Position numbers and translations under genes: made by a program. The notes under the pieces were generated by a model. It saw nothing but the letters and a program-made list of their open reading frames with translations. It did no database searches and was not told the DNA's origin. From Tardiphaga robiniae (GTDB lineage Bacteria > Pseudomonadota > Alphaproteobacteria > Rhizobiales > Xanthobacteraceae): a DNA stretch of 64,000 bases. This document shows positions 62,401 to 64,000 of this stretch, in pieces. Within the stretch, counting starts at the first letter, position 1; every line of letters begins with the position of its first letter. The DNA lies in contig NZ_LVYV01000053.1 in assembly GCF_001618955.1 (NCBI RefSeq), positions 124,001 through 188,000 of the forward strand. Reading direction: 5' to 3'.

Positions 62401-62672
62401 AAGCCGTTGCGCGAGAACGATCGCGTCGCTTCCATGCCGGGGATCCCGGCCAGCGCCGTCTCGAGCGCGACCGTGACCTGCTTTTCGATCTCGAGCGGCG
62501 TCAGTGCGGGCGCCACCGCGTTCACCTGGACCTGGACGTTGGTGACGTCCGGCACGGCATCGATGGGCAGGCGGGTCAGGGACCAGATCCCCGACAGCGT
62601 GGCTGCGAGCACCAGGAACAGGACCAGCCAACGGCGGCGGACCGAGAATTCGACGATGCGTTCGATCATCAA
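59475..62672 (-). CDS. czcA: CzcA/CusA-type heavy-metal RND efflux pump
   Basis: A 1065-residue inner-membrane RND transporter that exports divalent metal from periplasm or cytoplasm by proton antiport. N-terminus IVEFSVRRRWLVLFLVLAAT and RLPIDAVPDVTNVQVQVNAV are HME-RND hallmarks. Helix IV carries DFGLIVDGAVIIAENS, the D-F-G-x3-D-G-A-x2-x-x-E-N signature of the CzcA (Zn/Co/Cd) type. The two periplasmic repeats, second half GAFVMSLTFVPA-type helix and C-terminus VLPALYGRFGG are all present. Upstream adaptor gene overlaps by four bases. Confidence 0.92.
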   Translation of the reverse strand: MMIERIVEFSVRRRWLVLFLVLAATLSGIWSLTRLPIDAVPDVTNVQVQVNAVAPALTPLEIEKQVTVALETALAGIPGMEATRSFSRNGFAQITVVFADRTNIYFARQMVNERVNDARSLLPPNVDVRLGPVSTGLGEIYWWAVEFEKPGTGAPVRDGEPGWQSDGSYLTPEGERLADEFNRTVYLRTVQDWIIRPQMRSVRGVAGADAIGGFVKQFQVQPDPQKLIGLGITLDQIITAIEKNNASRGANYIEQNGEGLVVRAAGRVENADDIARIVVSTRGGVPVRVQDIAEVAIGRELRTGSASSNGHEIVLGTALMLVGENSRTVAAAAGAKIDEINKTLPSGIRARTVLNRTELVDATIRTVATNLAEGALLVVAVLFLMLGNFRAALVTACVIPITMMITATGMLGGRISANLMSLGALDFGLIVDGAVIIAENSLRHFAERQTELGRTLNREERLQTVSASTIEMIRPTVYGQAIIILVYAPLLAFTGVEGKTFEPMALTVMIALAVAFVMSLTFVPAAIAIAITNPVREKENFIVHGLKSAYVPLLSRVMARPAPIAVAAALLFAGALILFSTLGQEFTPTLDEKNIVMEVKRVPSTSITQSQAMQLQIEKLISRIPEVAFTFSRTGTPDLAADPMPPNASDTYIIVKPQKEWSNPSMTKQDLIAKIEAEASKLPGNKLGFSQPIQMRFNELIAGVREDLGVKVFGDDFGAMQTAASRISDVLRTVEGAESVKVEETAGLPFLEIRIDKAEIARRGLNLADVQDVIETAVGGRPAGLVFEGDRRFQILVRLNDVLRNDVDAIRNLPVPLPRTSDGGPTASIPLGVIATLEQTDGVNQISRENGKRRVVATAEVRGRDIGSLVGEVQAKVAEQVKLPPGSYLAWGGQFENFAVARQRLMLVVPGCFALIYLLLFGALGSFRDALLVFSAVPLALTGGIAALWLRGMPFSISAAVGFIALSGVAVLNGLVMLTRIRQLIGDGMPVGEAVRDGALTRFRPVVMTALVASLGFVPMALATGTGAEVQRPLATVVIGGLITATLLTLVVLPALYGRFGGMKQ

Positions 62673-63874
62673 TCCTCGTCCGTCGGCTTGGAGAGCTCCG
62701 CCTTGAGTGAGAACGAGTTGGAAGTCGCGACCCGCTCGCCGGGCTTCAGGCCGGACGACACCTCGACCGACGCGCCGTCACGCTGGCCGAGCACGACGTC
62801 CCGCTTCCGGAAGCCGTCCGCGGTCCTGACGAAGACGGCCTTTCGGCCCGCCACGCTCTGGACGGCCGTCATCGGCACGACCACCGGCACCGCACGCTCT
62901 TCGACGGCGATCGCCGCGGTCACGAAAGCACCCGGCCGCCACATCCGCTCCGGGTTGTCGATTTCCGCCACGACCCGCGCGGACCGGGTTTCCTTGTCCA
63001 GCACCGGGTTCACGAACCTGACCTTCGCCGTCCCCACGACTGAACCGCCGGCGACGGAGATGCGAACGTTCTGGCCTTCATGGACGCTCGCGAGGTCGTT
63101 CGCTGCAACGCTCATCTCGATCCAGACCTTGCCCAGATCGACGAGGACGAACAGTTCGGGCGACTGGCTGTCCCGTCCGATGGCCGTGCCGATCTCGACC
63201 TTGCGCTCGACCACGCGTCCCGAGATCGGCGCACGCACGGCCTGAAGCCGCAACGTTCCCTCCGGCGCCGTCGGCGTGGCGGCGACCTCGGTGTCATCCA
63301 GACCGAGAGCGAGGAGTTTCTGACGGGCAATGTCGAAACGCATACGGCTCTGCGCGGCGGCGCTGCGCGACTTGATATACTGCTGCTCGGGAATGGCACG
63401 TCCCTCGGCTAGCCCTTTGTCGCGGCCCGTCAGTTCCTGCTGAAGATCGTCGGAGAGTTTCGAAGCGAGGTATTCGCTCCTCGCCTCGGCGACCTCCCTG
63501 CTTTCGATCATGCCGAGAACTTCGCCGCGCGCCACCTCGTCGCCGATGTTCTTGCGGAGCTCCGAGACCGTGCCGGCCAGCTTGACGGTCACCCGCGCGA
63601 CGCGATCGGTATCGGGAATGATCGCGCCCGGCACAACCAGCCTCTTCGCCACAGTGCCGGGGCCTGCATCGCCCAGCCCGATCTCCGCGGCCTGGATGCG
63701 TTCGTCGTCCATGGGAACGTCGCTTCGGTCCAGTGTCTTGGCTTCGCTCTTCGCGGCAACGGGAGCGTCGGTCTTTCCCGTGCTTACGGGCGCGCGCAGC
63801 ACCAGCATTGCGAATGCGATGCCTGCGGCGAACACGACGCCGGTGATGCCGAGTCTGTAGATGTTGCGCGCCAT
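62669..63874 (-). CDS. czcB: CzcB-type membrane fusion protein
   Basis: A 401-residue adaptor for the RND pump. Membrane anchor at about 8-27 (LGITGVVFAAGIAFAMLVLR), then a linker, barrel and lipoyl parts (VARVTVKLAGTVSELRKNIG, DEVARGEVLGMIESREVAEA), a helical hairpin (SEYLASKLSDDLQQEL, RSAAAQSRMRFDIARQKLLA), and the distal barrel (RVVERKVEIGTAIGRD, FVLVDLGKVWIEMSVAAND). No CzcB-type His-rich metal tail is seen, so metal choice is uncertain. The next gene upstream, a metal sensor, ends 21 bases before its start, indicating one operon. Confidence 0.9.
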   Translation of the reverse strand: MARNIYRLGITGVVFAAGIAFAMLVLRAPVSTGKTDAPVAAKSEAKTLDRSDVPMDDERIQAAEIGLGDAGPGTVAKRLVVPGAIIPDTDRVARVTVKLAGTVSELRKNIGDEVARGEVLGMIESREVAEARSEYLASKLSDDLQQELTGRDKGLAEGRAIPEQQYIKSRSAAAQSRMRFDIARQKLLALGLDDTEVAATPTAPEGTLRLQAVRAPISGRVVERKVEIGTAIGRDSQSPELFVLVDLGKVWIEMSVAANDLASVHEGQNVRISVAGGSVVGTAKVRFVNPVLDKETRSARVVAEIDNPERMWRPGAFVTAAIAVEERAVPVVVPMTAVQSVAGRKAVFVRTADGFRKRDVVLGQRDGASVEVSSGLKPGERVATSNSFSLKAELSKPTDED

Positions 63875-63895
63875 CGGTGGTCCCTAGATCCGGCG

Positions 63896-64000
63896 TCAGA
63901 GGTATCGCGAGATCGACTTGAATTCGGCGAGCGACACATCCGTCGGCCGCCCCTTCCCGTTCGTCGCCGCGTCCAGGCAATGATCAATGTGATCGTGGAT
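63896..64000 (-). CDS. FrmR/RcnR/CsoR-family metal sensor (N-terminus off the right edge)
   Basis: Only the last 34 residues are visible: IHDHIDHCLDAATNGKGRPT then DVSLAEFKSISRYL. The H-D-H-x2-H-C motif is the metal/ligand site at the end of the DUF156 fold (FrmR, RcnR, DmeR or CsoR type). Placed directly upstream of czcB, it is likely the repressor that releases the operon upon Co, Ni or Zn binding; the specific metal cannot be told from this tail. Confidence 0.7.
   Translation of the reverse strand: MHDHIDHCLDAATNGKGRPTDVSLAEFKSISRYL

Noticed and set aside
59331-63245. Two long plus-strand ORFs (648 and 634 codons) opposite the metal pump genes
   Set aside because: His/Arg/Asp-rich shadow translations of czcA and czcB; no start signals or motifs.

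Overview
The window is high-GC alphaproteobacterial DNA. Protein styles throughout suggest Hyphomicrobiales, most likely the Bradyrhizobium/Afipia/Rhodopseudomonas group; this is judged from general similarity and not from a marker gene. There is no rRNA and no intact tRNA. Long antisense ORFs abound because of the GC content and were discarded. The window is a mosaic of accessory modules with relic genes at the joints: at least eight broken genes, three classes of IS remnant or IS, and an integrase next to a tRNA fragment.

Layout. 0-3.7 kb: iron uptake (PepSY membrane protein, TonB-dependent siderophore receptor, divergent TetR regulator). 3.8-4.3 kb: stacked relics of an amidohydrolase, an AbiJ-like gene and a tyrosine recombinase. 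4.5-7.5 kb: GNAT acetyltransferase and a MacB-type exporter whose MacA partner is cut off. 7.4-21.0 kb: pieces of a plasmid/ICE backbone (truncated DUF932, two DUF736 copies, C-terminal third of ParB). Two 1.17-kb direct repeats here enclose an acyl-CoA catabolic operon (thiolase-like enzyme, DUF35 zinc-ribbon/OB protein, SDR, acyl-CoA ligase, periplasmic binding protein) with a divergent GAF/PucR-type regulator. An IS110-family element interrupts the second repeat. 21.2-26.8 kb: a defence-like cluster (AbiJ-like N-domain plus PD-(D/E)XK nuclease, CoiA-like nuclease protein, an unassigned protein, a frameshifted DUF4238 gene). 27.05-34.1 kb: what looks like one end of an island, with a tRNA-Arg 3' fragment, an excisionase-like gene overlapping an integrase, a PD-(D/E)XK protein, and a 1361-residue nuclease-STAND NTPase-repeat protein. 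34.5-35.6 kb: four small proteins. 36.1-53.3 kb: a type I secretion module (HlyD, RTX protein, PrtD-type ABC exporter, a 2470-residue heme peroxidase with RTX repeats, a NarX-type kinase, two NarL-type regulators, a HlyC-type acyltransferase), flanked by two copies of the same phosphoesterase relic. 54.2-58.8 kb: an OmpR-type two-component system with PepSY protein and a divergent operon of two COG4705-like membrane proteins. 59.5-64 kb: a CzcBA-type heavy-metal RND pump with an FrmR/RcnR-family sensor running off the right edge.

How parts work together. The secretion module can be read as a signal-regulated system exporting a Ca-binding heme peroxidase, possibly of the Mn(II)-oxidising MopA type, with an acyltransferase that may modify an RTX substrate; no outer-membrane TolC is present. 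The large STAND protein and its neighbours are the best candidate for an undescribed anti-phage or anti-plasmid system. Two direct-repeat boxes lie between the PepSY gene and the COG4705 gene, where the adjacent response regulator would be expected to bind.

Limits. Family assignments come from motif and sequence recognition by eye; no database search was run. Starts are chosen from ribosome-binding sites and family length where stated.
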